Source: GYS-P2D sp964414425
GTDB taxonomy: Bacteria > Bacteroidota > Bacteroidia > Chitinophagales > Saprospiraceae
Assembly: GCA_964414425.1 (NCBI GenBank)
Contig: CAYPWL010000039.1
Coordinates: 1-27,619 of the forward strand
Length of the DNA stretch: 27,619 bases
Direction: 5' to 3'
Positions 8,080 through 15,318 of the stretch are shown here, piece after piece (the stretch's first letter is position 1; each line of letters begins with the position of its first letter). Made by a program: the position numbers and the translations under genes. The notes under the pieces were generated by a model. The model had not been told where the DNA came from, searched no databases, and saw nothing but the letters and a program-made list of their open reading frames with translations.

Positions 8080-8595
8080 ATGATGTTCTACCTTACTTTG
8101 TTCGCACCATTTCAACCAACACCAGGTCTTGCAATCTGGTCGGCTATCATATTTATCCTATTCTGGGTAATCTTTGGAAAGTTCGCATTTAAGCCAATCG
8201 TTCAAGGATTAGAGGCACGTGAGAATGATATCCAAAGTGCGCTTGATGAAGCCAAAAAGGCTAAAGAAGAGATGGCTAACTTAAAGTCAGAGAATGAAGT
8301 ACTACTCCAGCAGGCAAGAGAAGAAAGAGCTGCGATGTTAGTAGAGGCAAAAGAAACAAAGAATAGTATTATTTCCGAAGCAAAAGATAAGGCTAAGGCT
8401 GAAGCCAATAAGATTATCGTCGATGCCAAGAGCGAGATCGAGAATCAGAAGAAAGCTGCATTAGCAGAGGTGAAGAGCGAAGTGGGTGTAATGGCACTTC
8501 AGATCGCTGAAAAGATCATGAAGAAAGACTTACAAGGAGATAGTAATCAGATAGATTTAGTTAACAAGTTAGTCGCTGAGGTTAATCAGAACTAA
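8080..8595 (+). CDS. atpF: F-type ATP synthase subunit b
   Basis: Subunit b is the peripheral stalk that holds F1 to F0. The 171-aa protein has one N-terminal membrane helix (about 16-35, ending VIFGKFAFKPI) followed by a long Ala, Glu and Lys-rich helix with heptad character to about 150, as the dimeric stalk requires. ATG codons at 8080 and 8083 are both possible starts and differ by one residue. It sits between the intra-operon hairpin and atpH, from which it is separated by 20 bp. Confidence 0.93.
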   Translation: MMFYLTLFAPFQPTPGLAIWSAIIFILFWVIFGKFAFKPIVQGLEARENDIQSALDEAKKAKEEMANLKSENEVLLQQAREERAAMLVEAKETKNSIISEAKDKAKAEANKIIVDAKSEIENQKKAALAEVKSEVGVMALQIAEKIMKKDLQGDSNQIDLVNKLVAEVNQN

Positions 8596-8604
8596 TTGTT
8601 AAAA

Positions 8605-8615
8605 GAAGGAGATAC
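8605..8615 (+). promoter_or_regulatory. Strong Shine-Dalgarno site before atpH
   Basis: GAAGGAGATAC immediately precedes the atpH ATG, with AAGGAG ending 4 nt before it. Such a near-perfect site stands out because most genes in this window lack one, as is usual in Bacteroidota. Confidence 0.6.
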
Positions 8616-9176
8616 ATGTCGTCAATAAGAATTGCATCGAGATACGCTAAGTCGCTTTTAGACCTGGCAAAGGATACTAACAAGGTTGAGCAGATCAAAA
8701 CTGATTTTGCCTTGTTTTCTGATGCACTCAAGAGTAGAGACCTTCAACTCCTCATCAAGAGTCCTATTATCAAGCCCGACAAGAAGCGCGGTATCTTCAA
8801 AGCAATCTTTGATGGAAAGATTGACGAGGTAACCTCATCATTTTTTGAAATAGTTATAAAGAAGGGTAGAGAGTCGTTGTTGCCAGATATCGCCAAGGCC
8901 TTTCTGGAGCAGTATAATACGCTCAACAAGATTACTTCAGCAACAATCACTACAGCTCAAGAAGTAAGTGAAGATGTAATCAATGACATCAAGAAGTCGA
9001 TCCCAAGCATGGGCGGAACTAATGAAAATGTCGTTGTAACTAAGAAAATTGACCCAAGTATTATTGGGGGATATATCCTCCAAGTTGGGGATAAACTCAT
9101 AGATGCCAGCGTGAAAGCGAGTCTGGCAAAAGTGGAACAAGAGATAGTTGACAAAACATATATAAAATCTATATAA
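8616..9176 (+). CDS. atpH: F-type ATP synthase subunit delta
   Basis: Delta joins the peripheral stalk to the top of the alpha3-beta3 head. The 186-aa sequence starts with the typical IRIASRYAKSLLDLAKD and has the family helical N-domain (about 1-105, with ALKSRDLQLLIKSPIIKPDKK). The C-terminal part holds ITTAQEVSED and KKIDPSIIGGYILQVGDKLIDASVKASL, a hallmark of the OSCP/delta family. It is 10 bp from the atpA start and within the operon. Confidence 0.94.
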   Translation: MSSIRIASRYAKSLLDLAKDTNKVEQIKTDFALFSDALKSRDLQLLIKSPIIKPDKKRGIFKAIFDGKIDEVTSSFFEIVIKKGRESLLPDIAKAFLEQYNTLNKITSATITTAQEVSEDVINDIKKSIPSMGGTNENVVVTKKIDPSIIGGYILQVGDKLIDASVKASLAKVEQEIVDKTYIKSI

Positions 9177-9186
9177 AACAATAAAC

Positions 9187-10770
9187 ATGGTTGGTATCAA
9201 GCCCGATGAAATTTCTGCAATATTAAAGCAACAACTTACTGGTGTAAGTACTGCAGCAGAGTTAGAAGAAGTGGGAACCGTCCTCCAGGTTGGTGATGGT
9301 ATTGCTCGTATATATGGACTCACAGGTGTACAAGCTGGAGAGCTTGTAGCATTTGAAAATGGAGTTAGAGCAATCGCCCTTAACCTTGAGGAAGATAACG
9401 TGGGTGTTGTACTCTTAGGAGCAAGCGAAGGTATCAAAGAAGGTTCTACCGTTAAGCGTACCAAGACTATCGCCTCAGTAGATGTCGGTGACGGATTCGT
9501 AGGTAGAGTAGTTAACCCTCTTGGTCAGCCTATCGACGGTAAAGGTCCAATCGAAGGAGCTAAGTATGCGATGCCACTTGAGCGTAAAGCTCCGGGTGTA
9601 ATCTACAGACAACCAGTAAGTGAGCCACTACAGACAGGTATCAAGGCAATTGATGCCATGATTCCGATCGGTAGAGGCCAGCGTGAGTTGATCATCGGTG
9701 ATAGACAGACGGGTAAGACTGCTATTGCAATTGATACAATCATTAACCAGAAGGAGTTTTACGATAGAGGAGAGCCTGTATTCTGTATATATGTTGCGTC
9801 AGGGCAGAAGTCTTCGACAGTTGCTCAAGTAGCTAAGTCTCTTGAGGAGAATGGCGCTATGGCATACACAGTGATTGTGTCTGCATCAGCAGCTGATCCT
9901 GCGCCATTACAGTTTTATGCACCATTTGCAGGGGCTGCTATTGGAGAGTTCTTCCGTGATACAGGTAGACCAGCATTGATCATCTATGATGATTTATCTA
10001 AACAAGCGGTTGCCTATAGAGAGGTATCACTCTTATTGAAGCGTCCTCCGGGTCGTGAGGCATACCCAGGTGATGTATTCTACCTTCACTCAAGATTACT
10101 TGAGAGAGCGGCGAAGATCATCGACAATGATGGCATCGCTAATGATATGAACGATCTACCTGAAAGTCTGAAGAGCGCAGGTATCGTAAAAGGTGGAGGT
10201 TCCCTTACGGCACTACCAATAATTGAGACACAGGCAGGTGATGTATCTGCTTATATCCCGACTAACGTAATCTCGATTACGGATGGTCAGATATTCTTGG
10301 AGTCGAACTTATTTAATGCGGGTGTAAGACCGGCGATTAATGTAGGTATCTCTGTATCACGTGTAGGGGGATCAGCTCAGATTAAATCAATGAAGAAAGT
10401 AGCTGGTACACTTAAGTTGGATCAGGCACAGTATAGATCTCTTGAGGCATTTGCTAAGTTTGGATCAGACCTTGATCCGGCGACTATGGCAGTACTTGAA
10501 AAGGGTAAAAGAAATGTGGAAATATTGAAGCAAGCTCAATATTCACCAGTATCTGTTGAGAAGCAGGTTGCAATGATCTACCTCGGTACTAAAGGTTTGT
10601 TGAAAGATGTACCTGTAAATAAGGTAAAGGAGTTTGAAGAGTTGTTCTTGACAACGCTTGAAGCTAAAGCTCCTGATGCATTGGAAACATTGAGAAAAGG
10701 AAAGTTAGCCGATGAGGCCATAGATGCTGTAAAGACAATAGCAGCTGATCTCGTAGGACAATTCAAATAG
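9187..10770 (+). CDS. atpA: F-type ATP synthase subunit alpha
   Basis: Alpha is the nucleotide-binding, non-catalytic head subunit. The 527-aa product is the usual size for Bacteroidota. It has the N-terminal beta-barrel, the Walker A motif GDRQTGKT at residues 171-178, ALIIYDDLSKQAVAYR as Walker B region, and the signature PAINVGISVSRVGGSAQ that carries the catalytic-site arginine finger. The C-terminal helical domain (about 385-527) is complete. G+C is visibly higher here than in the 13-21 kb block, as expected for a highly expressed core gene. It lies 20 bp before atpG. atpD and atpC do not follow and are presumably elsewhere, as in many Bacteroidota. Confidence 0.97.
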   Translation: MVGIKPDEISAILKQQLTGVSTAAELEEVGTVLQVGDGIARIYGLTGVQAGELVAFENGVRAIALNLEEDNVGVVLLGASEGIKEGSTVKRTKTIASVDVGDGFVGRVVNPLGQPIDGKGPIEGAKYAMPLERKAPGVIYRQPVSEPLQTGIKAIDAMIPIGRGQRELIIGDRQTGKTAIAIDTIINQKEFYDRGEPVFCIYVASGQKSSTVAQVAKSLEENGAMAYTVIVSASAADPAPLQFYAPFAGAAIGEFFRDTGRPALIIYDDLSKQAVAYREVSLLLKRPPGREAYPGDVFYLHSRLLERAAKIIDNDGIANDMNDLPESLKSAGIVKGGGSLTALPIIETQAGDVSAYIPTNVISITDGQIFLESNLFNAGVRPAINVGISVSRVGGSAQIKSMKKVAGTLKLDQAQYRSLEAFAKFGSDLDPATMAVLEKGKRNVEILKQAQYSPVSVEKQVAMIYLGTKGLLKDVPVNKVKEFEELFLTTLEAKAPDALETLRKGKLADEAIDAVKTIAADLVGQFK

Positions 10771-10790
10771 ATTTAATTACGCCACTATAG

Positions 10791-11690
10791 ATGTCTGGAC
10801 AATTAAAAGAAGTTAGAGAGCGGATCTCATCGGTAAAGAATACTCAACAGATCACTAAAGCCATGAAGATGGTTTCTGCTGCGAAACTCCGTAGAGCACA
10901 ACAGGCGATCACTGAGATGCGCCCATATGCCGATCGCTTAAATAAAATATTAGCTAATATCTTGTCTAATATCTCTGCCGATGAGGCAGGTTCTTCTTTT
11001 GGTGTAGAGAGAGAAATTCAAAAATCTCTTGTGGTAGTTATTACTTCTAATAGAGGTCTGGCAGGTGCCTTTAATACAAATATCATCAAGGCGGCACTTG
11101 CCAAAATTGAGGAGTTGGGAGGAGTTGACTCACCAGGAGTCAATGTCCTATGTATCGGTAAGAAAGGAGCTGATGTGATGTCTAAGAAGATGTCTGCTGA
11201 TCGCTTGAATCTCGATTATGTGACACTATTTGATGATCTCTCTTTTGAGAATGTAGCACAAGTGTCTCAGTTGGCTATGGATGGCTTTGAGTCCTTAGAG
11301 TATGATGCAGTATATGTATCCTACAGTAAGTTTAAAAATGCTGCGGTACAGTTTGCCATAGCAGACCAGTTTCTGCCAGTTAAGCAAGACAAGAACGAAG
11401 GGTCAGACAAGAGCACTGAGAGTAGTACGAAGTCGGATTATTTGTTCGAGCCAAGTAAGGAAGAACTACTTGAGGAATTAATTCCTACGATACTACAGAC
11501 TACTTTTCAAAAGTATATCCTCGATACCCATGCTTCCGAGCATGGTGCACGTATGACGGCGATGGATAAAGCCACAGAGAATGCTGACGAGATGCTCAAG
11601 GATCTCAAGATCACATACAACAAGGCACGTCAGGAGGCCATCACTAAGGAGCTATCAGAGATAGTAGGTGGTGCAGCCGCATTGTCGTAA
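10791..11690 (+). CDS. atpG: F-type ATP synthase subunit gamma
   Basis: Gamma is the central rotor shaft. The 299-aa sequence has the diagnostic N-terminal coiled-coil strand (LKEVRERISSVKNTQQITKA, then MKMVSAAKLRRAQ) and the C-terminal strand (RMTAMDKATENADEML to the end), which together form the shaft. The globular Rossmann-like middle holds SNRGLAGAFNTNI. A polar, Lys, Ser and Glu-rich segment around residues 203-220 is a low-complexity loop of variable length in this family. It is the last gene of the operon. The next gene starts 171 bp later. Confidence 0.95.
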   Translation: MSGQLKEVRERISSVKNTQQITKAMKMVSAAKLRRAQQAITEMRPYADRLNKILANILSNISADEAGSSFGVEREIQKSLVVVITSNRGLAGAFNTNIIKAALAKIEELGGVDSPGVNVLCIGKKGADVMSKKMSADRLNLDYVTLFDDLSFENVAQVSQLAMDGFESLEYDAVYVSYSKFKNAAVQFAIADQFLPVKQDKNEGSDKSTESSTKSDYLFEPSKEELLEELIPTILQTTFQKYILDTHASEHGARMTAMDKATENADEMLKDLKITYNKARQEAITKELSEIVGGAAALS

Positions 11691-11861
11691 TACTGTCATC
11701 CATGCGAATAAGTGCATGATCTAAGGCCTTCTTAGTTACATTCTGATTTTATTTTCGGATTAATATCTTGAGATCATTCTCATTTTTGCCTTGCTCAAGC
11801 GATGGGGTAAATATTTTTTCATACCATTGCTTAGACACTATGGAGACCTAAGACAATTGAT

Positions 11862-12860
11862 ATGAAAGCTATAGTACCTGTTGCAGGTGCGGGTGTAAGA
11901 TTGCGACCACATACGTACACCCAGCCCAAACCACTCATACTCGTCGCTGGCAAGCCTATCATCTCGTTTATCATTGATCAACTGATAGAGGGGGGCGTCG
12001 ATGAGTTTGTATTTGTATTGGGATATCTCGGCGAAAAGATCAAAGACTATCTTGAAAAGGCCTATCCTAATCTCAATAGAACCTACGTATACCAATCTGT
12101 TAGGCGCGGCTTGGGCGATGCGATTCTGCATACTCGTGATGAGGTGATCGATGAGAAAGAATTAATAGTGCTACTAGGTGATACAATAGTTGACCTTGAC
12201 ATGAAGAAGTTCATGAGTCACAATGGTTCATCTATTGCGATTCAGAAAGTAGACGACCCAAGGCAATTTGGAGTAGTCGAAGAAGGGTCCAATAATGAGA
12301 TAGTCAAAGTGGTTGAAAAACCCTCTATACCAAAGTCTAATTTGGCAATTGTGGGTTTGTATAAGTTCACCGAGGTACCAGAATTATTCAAGGCATTAGA
12401 GGCTGTGAAGGCCGAGACCGAAGAGAATGGCAAGGAAATTCACCTAACCAATGGGATGATGAAGATGATCGAGAATGGAGTGAGCTTTACTTCCTATGAG
12501 GTCAATAATTGGTATGACTGTGGAAAGAAGGAGATATTGCTCGAAACGAACAAAGTCTTACTCAACCGCAACGTCAATGACGTCGGCACACAATTCGTGT
12601 TTGATCACAGTATAATTATCCCTCCTGTTGTTTTTGGGAAGTCTTGTTCATTTGAGAATGCGATCATTGGCCCCAATGTAACCCTCGGAGATAATGTCAA
12701 GATCTCTAATTCTCTTCTAAAGAACTCTATTTTAGGAGACTATGTAGAAATCAAGGGGGCTGTTCTCACTGATTCAGTCATAGGAAACGACGCCATAATC
12801 AAAGGCTTGTCTCAGAGCCTAAACATTGGAGATAATAACGAGATTGATTTTACGAAGTGA
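11862..12860 (+). CDS. Sugar-1-phosphate nucleotidyltransferase (RmlA/GlmU-N-like) with beta-helix tail
   Basis: The 332-aa protein starts with the nucleotidyltransferase signature (VPVAGAGVRLRPHTYTQPKP, matching GGxGTRLRPLTxxxPKP), which binds NTP and sugar phosphate. VLLGDTIVDLD carries the metal-binding Asp and VEKPSIPKS is the usual VEKP site. From about residue 245 the sequence shows hexapeptide-like repeats (IIPPVVFGKSCSFENAIIGP, then NVTLGDNVKISNSLLKNS and on), typical of a left-handed beta-helix. The reaction would be NTP plus sugar-1-phosphate to NDP-sugar. dTTP with glucose-1-P is likely but not provable here. The first Gly of the usual GGxG motif is Ala. Its stop is only 6 bp from the left direct repeat of the proposed island. 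Confidence 0.85.
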   Translation: MKAIVPVAGAGVRLRPHTYTQPKPLILVAGKPIISFIIDQLIEGGVDEFVFVLGYLGEKIKDYLEKAYPNLNRTYVYQSVRRGLGDAILHTRDEVIDEKELIVLLGDTIVDLDMKKFMSHNGSSIAIQKVDDPRQFGVVEEGSNNEIVKVVEKPSIPKSNLAIVGLYKFTEVPELFKALEAVKAETEENGKEIHLTNGMMKMIENGVSFTSYEVNNWYDCGKKEILLETNKVLLNRNVNDVGTQFVFDHSIIIPPVVFGKSCSFENAIIGPNVTLGDNVKISNSLLKNSILGDYVEIKGAVLTDSVIGNDAIIKGLSQSLNIGDNNEIDFTK

Positions 12861-12866
12861 TGTGGA

Positions 12867-12897
12867 GTCTATGAGGCCTCTATGATACTTTGAATAA
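12867..12897. repeat. Left direct repeat; remnant 3' end of the 352-aa gene
   Basis: This 31-bp sequence matches 21064-21094 at 29 of 31 positions, with the core GAGGCCTCTATGATACTTTG (12873-12892) identical. Read on the minus strand in the frame of the 352-aa gene it gives QSIIEAS and a stop (12869-12871), exactly the end of that protein. Here it is cut off from the rest of the gene and instead supplies the last codons of the response regulator in another frame. It is a candidate attachment-site half. Confidence 0.8.
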
Positions 12898-13608
12898 CTT
12901 CAAAACCTCCTCCCGATAACTAGCCCCAATAGGAATTTTCTCTTCCCCGATATGTACCATGTTTCCTTCAAGGGTAGAGGCCTTTGCTTTCGAAATAATA
13001 TAAGACTTATGGATTCTAAGAAACTGGCTTTGGGGTAAATCCACTTCCAATTTTTTTAGAGAACCAAGAGAAAGAACTTTGCCATTAGGCGTAAAGTATG
13101 CCACATATTCTCGCATACTTCGTATATACTGAATGTCGTCATAAGAAATACGATGGACCTTATGTTCGGACTTCACTAATATATAATTATGTGCTGTCGT
13201 TGTAGTCTTAGACGGAATAGCAAAATCAATTGATATGCCATTTGTTGATTTCGCTAAATCACATGCCTTATTGACGGCTTTCATAAACCGCTCAAATGGA
13301 AAGGGTTTTAATAAGTAATCAACTACATTGAGCTCATAACCTTCCAAGGCATACTCAGAATAAGCCGTTGTGAATACAACCAAAGGCTTTTGAGAAAGGG
13401 ATTTCAAAAAATCTGTTCCGATCATTTCTGGCATTTGAATGTCCAGAAAAATTAAGTCGACAGAGTGATTTTGTAATGATTGAAGTGCCTCTATAGGATT
13501 GGAGCATTTATCGACCAATTTCAAATAAGGCAATCTACTGATATAATTTTCTAAAAGCGTTCGTGCAAGTTCTTCATCATCAACAATTAAGCACCTTAAT
13601 TCATTCAT
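12880..13608 (-). CDS. LytTR-family response regulator
   Basis: The 242-aa protein has a receiver domain (about 1-118), with acidic pocket Asp10/Asp11, phospho-acceptor Asp56 in IFLDIQMP, Thr80/Thr81 and Lys101 in YLLKPF. A LytTR DNA-binding domain follows (about 143-240; YILVKSEHKVHRISYDDIQY, LRIHKSYIIS). It would be phosphorylated by the adjacent kinase and then bind DNA. Its ATG overlaps the kinase stop by the ATGA arrangement (13605-13608), so the two are translationally coupled. The final codons, including the TAG, come from the left direct repeat, which suggests that insertion fixed the exact C-terminus. The nearby targets could be the divergent 14889-20811 genes (inference). Confidence 0.93.
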   Translation of the reverse strand: MNELRCLIVDDEELARTLLENYISRLPYLKLVDKCSNPIEALQSLQNHSVDLIFLDIQMPEMIGTDFLKSLSQKPLVVFTTAYSEYALEGYELNVVDYLLKPFPFERFMKAVNKACDLAKSTNGISIDFAIPSKTTTTAHNYILVKSEHKVHRISYDDIQYIRSMREYVAYFTPNGKVLSLGSLKKLEVDLPQSQFLRIHKSYIISKAKASTLEGNMVHIGEEKIPIGASYREEVLKLFKVS

Positions 13609-14648
13609 GTCAGATCAAGTTTTAAATGAACAGAATATGTCTTTCCGCTATCCGAAATACTAAGAAGATGTTTATTGGGATAAAGTAATTCCAAACGTTG
13701 TATGGTATTCGTCAAACCAATGCCTCCAATCTTATCCTTTTTGAAAACCACATTAGGAATACTGTTTTCAATAGAGAACTCTATTTGGTCATTACTGGTC
13801 TTTAGGTTGATATTAATGTATCCATTATTGAGGTCTTCTATTTTGCTATGTTTAAATGCGTTCTCTACAAAAGGAATAAATAGCAATGGGACAACTTTTA
13901 AGTCAGGATGACTTTTATCCAATTCAACTGCTACTTTAAGACCTCTACTATCTTTAAGCAAAGCCAAGCTGATATAATTTTCCAAGTAATCAATCTCTTT
14001 ATGCAGTGGTACGTTTCCATCATTTGAATCGTAAAGCATGTACCTCAACATTTCTGATAACCGCATTAAATTATCAGGTGCTTTATCAGATTTAATGACG
14101 GTCAAGGTATAAATGTTATTCAATGCATTGAATAAAAAATGTGGATTGATTTGAGATTTTAAAAACTTCATCTCTGTATCCAATTTTTCCTTTTCTATAG
14201 ATATAGCTGCTTTTTCTTTCTTATTGGCAAATAGAGTTAACTCAATCAATGTACTTCCAACGAATGATATTAATAATGGAATAAAATATCTTAACCAAGT
14301 ACCTACCTGTGTTCTGTTTTGTTCAAAGAGTTTTTCACGGACGATGTATTCTTCAGCCAACTCTGAAAATATGAGCAGCTCATTATTTAACATCCATATT
14401 ATACCAGTGAAGAGAATTAAACTAATTATCAAATAGAGGCCAATTTTTCTTTTGAAATATAGCTTGGGAAGCAAATAGATCAAATTTATGGAAATAAGAG
14501 TTATTAGACATGCTATCAAAGGCAAGCCCCTATATATAAAGCGAAGAGGGTCTTCCCAGCCTTCGGCAAAAAATAGTAAAAGCAAAAACCAAGCGACCCC
14601 CCATGATAGGATATGTTTGATCACTCTATATTTTTCATTTTTCGCCAT
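13605..14648 (-). CDS. LytS/YehU-type sensor histidine kinase
   Basis: The 347-aa protein has four hydrophobic segments, at about residues 12-28, 40-62, 70-90 and 117-140. The stretch 90-116 is the only sizeable extracytoplasmic loop. A coiled linker leads to the His_kinase domain, with phospho-acceptor His170 in SQINPHFLFNALNNIY. The ATPase region has the N box PFVENAFKHS (259-268) and a G box GGIGLTN (308-314). This is the usual Bacteroidota partner of LytTR regulators. No dedicated periplasmic sensor domain is visible, so input may come through the membrane segment or from another protein such as the divergent Spy-like product. It is the promoter-proximal gene of a two-gene unit. Confidence 0.93.
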   Translation of the reverse strand: MAKNEKYRVIKHILSWGVAWFLLLLFFAEGWEDPLRFIYRGLPLIACLITLISINLIYLLPKLYFKRKIGLYLIISLILFTGIIWMLNNELLIFSELAEEYIVREKLFEQNRTQVGTWLRYFIPLLISFVGSTLIELTLFANKKEKAAISIEKEKLDTEMKFLKSQINPHFLFNALNNIYTLTVIKSDKAPDNLMRLSEMLRYMLYDSNDGNVPLHKEIDYLENYISLALLKDSRGLKVAVELDKSHPDLKVVPLLFIPFVENAFKHSKIEDLNNGYININLKTSNDQIEFSIENSIPNVVFKKDKIGGIGLTNTIQRLELLYPNKHLLSISDSGKTYSVHLKLDLT

Positions 14649-14702
14649 AACACAAAATGCGTGAAAACAACGTCTTCTCCAATTTTACCCAACGAATCTG
14701 CT

Positions 14703-14778
14703 GGTTTCATCAATGAACAAGTGGAGTTTATCAATTTGATGTGAAAATCAGTACAAACACAATGATCTAAGGTTTCAT
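14703..14778. promoter_or_regulatory. Candidate operator repeats in the divergent kinase/Spy-like promoter region
   Basis: GGTTTCAT occurs at 14703-14710 and again at 14771-14778, in the 240-bp gap between the divergent kinase and Spy-like genes. The extended forms GGTTTCATCAAT and GGTTTCATTGAT differ at two bases. The first lies in a partial inverted repeat with ATGAAC (14713-14718). They could be regulator sites, but LytTR sites vary and this is weak. Confidence 0.25.
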
Positions 14779-14888
14779 TGATTTTAAATAGTTGTTCGTT
14801 GAGTTTATTTTTTTAAAGAACTCCAACTACTACATTTTTGTCTCAAACAATTAAAGTAATTTTTAAATCTAATAAATGTTGAATCATT

Positions 14889-15269
14889 ATGAACTTAATA
14901 AAAATTGTGTCTTTCATATTTGTTTTATTCTTATTCGTGGTCAACACAACATTTGCTCAATCCAGAGCAACAGATTTGTCAGAGGAGCAAAAGGAAGAAA
15001 TAAGGAATAATATTGAAGAGTATGCAGTTGCACTCGATCTTTCTGAAGATCAACGGCCGCAATTCGAGGAAATCACCAAGAAATATGCACAACAGATGAA
15101 AGCCGTAAAAGACGGTGGCGGTAGACGAATGGATAAATTCAAGATGGTAAAAGCGATACGAGACAGTAAAGATGCCGAAATGAAATCTCTACTCTCCAAA
15201 GATCAATATAGAGTCTACTTAGATAAACGGGAGGAACTAAATAAAAGAATTATGAAAAGAAGAGGATAG
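14889..15269 (+). CDS. Small secreted Spy/CpxP-like helical protein
   Basis: The 126-aa product has a clear signal peptide (NLIKIVSFIFVLFLFVVNTT ending FAQ, cleavage near residue 24). The mature part is all charged and helical with LTxxQ-like motifs: LSEEQKEEI, LSEDQRPQFEEITKKY and LLSKDQYRVYLDKRE. This is the pattern of the Spy/CpxP family, which comprises periplasmic chaperones and, for CpxP, inhibitors of a sensor kinase. Divergent to the kinase gene and 49 bp upstream of the receptor gene, it could be a periplasmic adaptor or a stress chaperone made with the receptor. That role is inference. The family call rests on motif spacing. Confidence 0.7.
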   Translation: MNLIKIVSFIFVLFLFVVNTTFAQSRATDLSEEQKEEIRNNIEEYAVALDLSEDQRPQFEEITKKYAQQMKAVKDGGGRRMDKFKMVKAIRDSKDAEMKSLLSKDQYRVYLDKREELNKRIMKRRG

Positions 15270-15318
15270 CTGATTCTGAATGGCGACGTAGTATCACTTT
15301 GAAAACTTATTTAAAAGA

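Noticed and set aside
11701..11735. Two small hairpins (CATGC/GCATG and CTAAG/CTTAG) after atpG
   Set aside because: Five-bp stems with no T run; may help end the operon but not supportable as a terminator.
12867..12897. Island-end repeat as a dif/XerCD site
   Set aside because: It does not show the paired arms expected of a dif site; only the 8-bp palindrome GAGGCCTC stands out.
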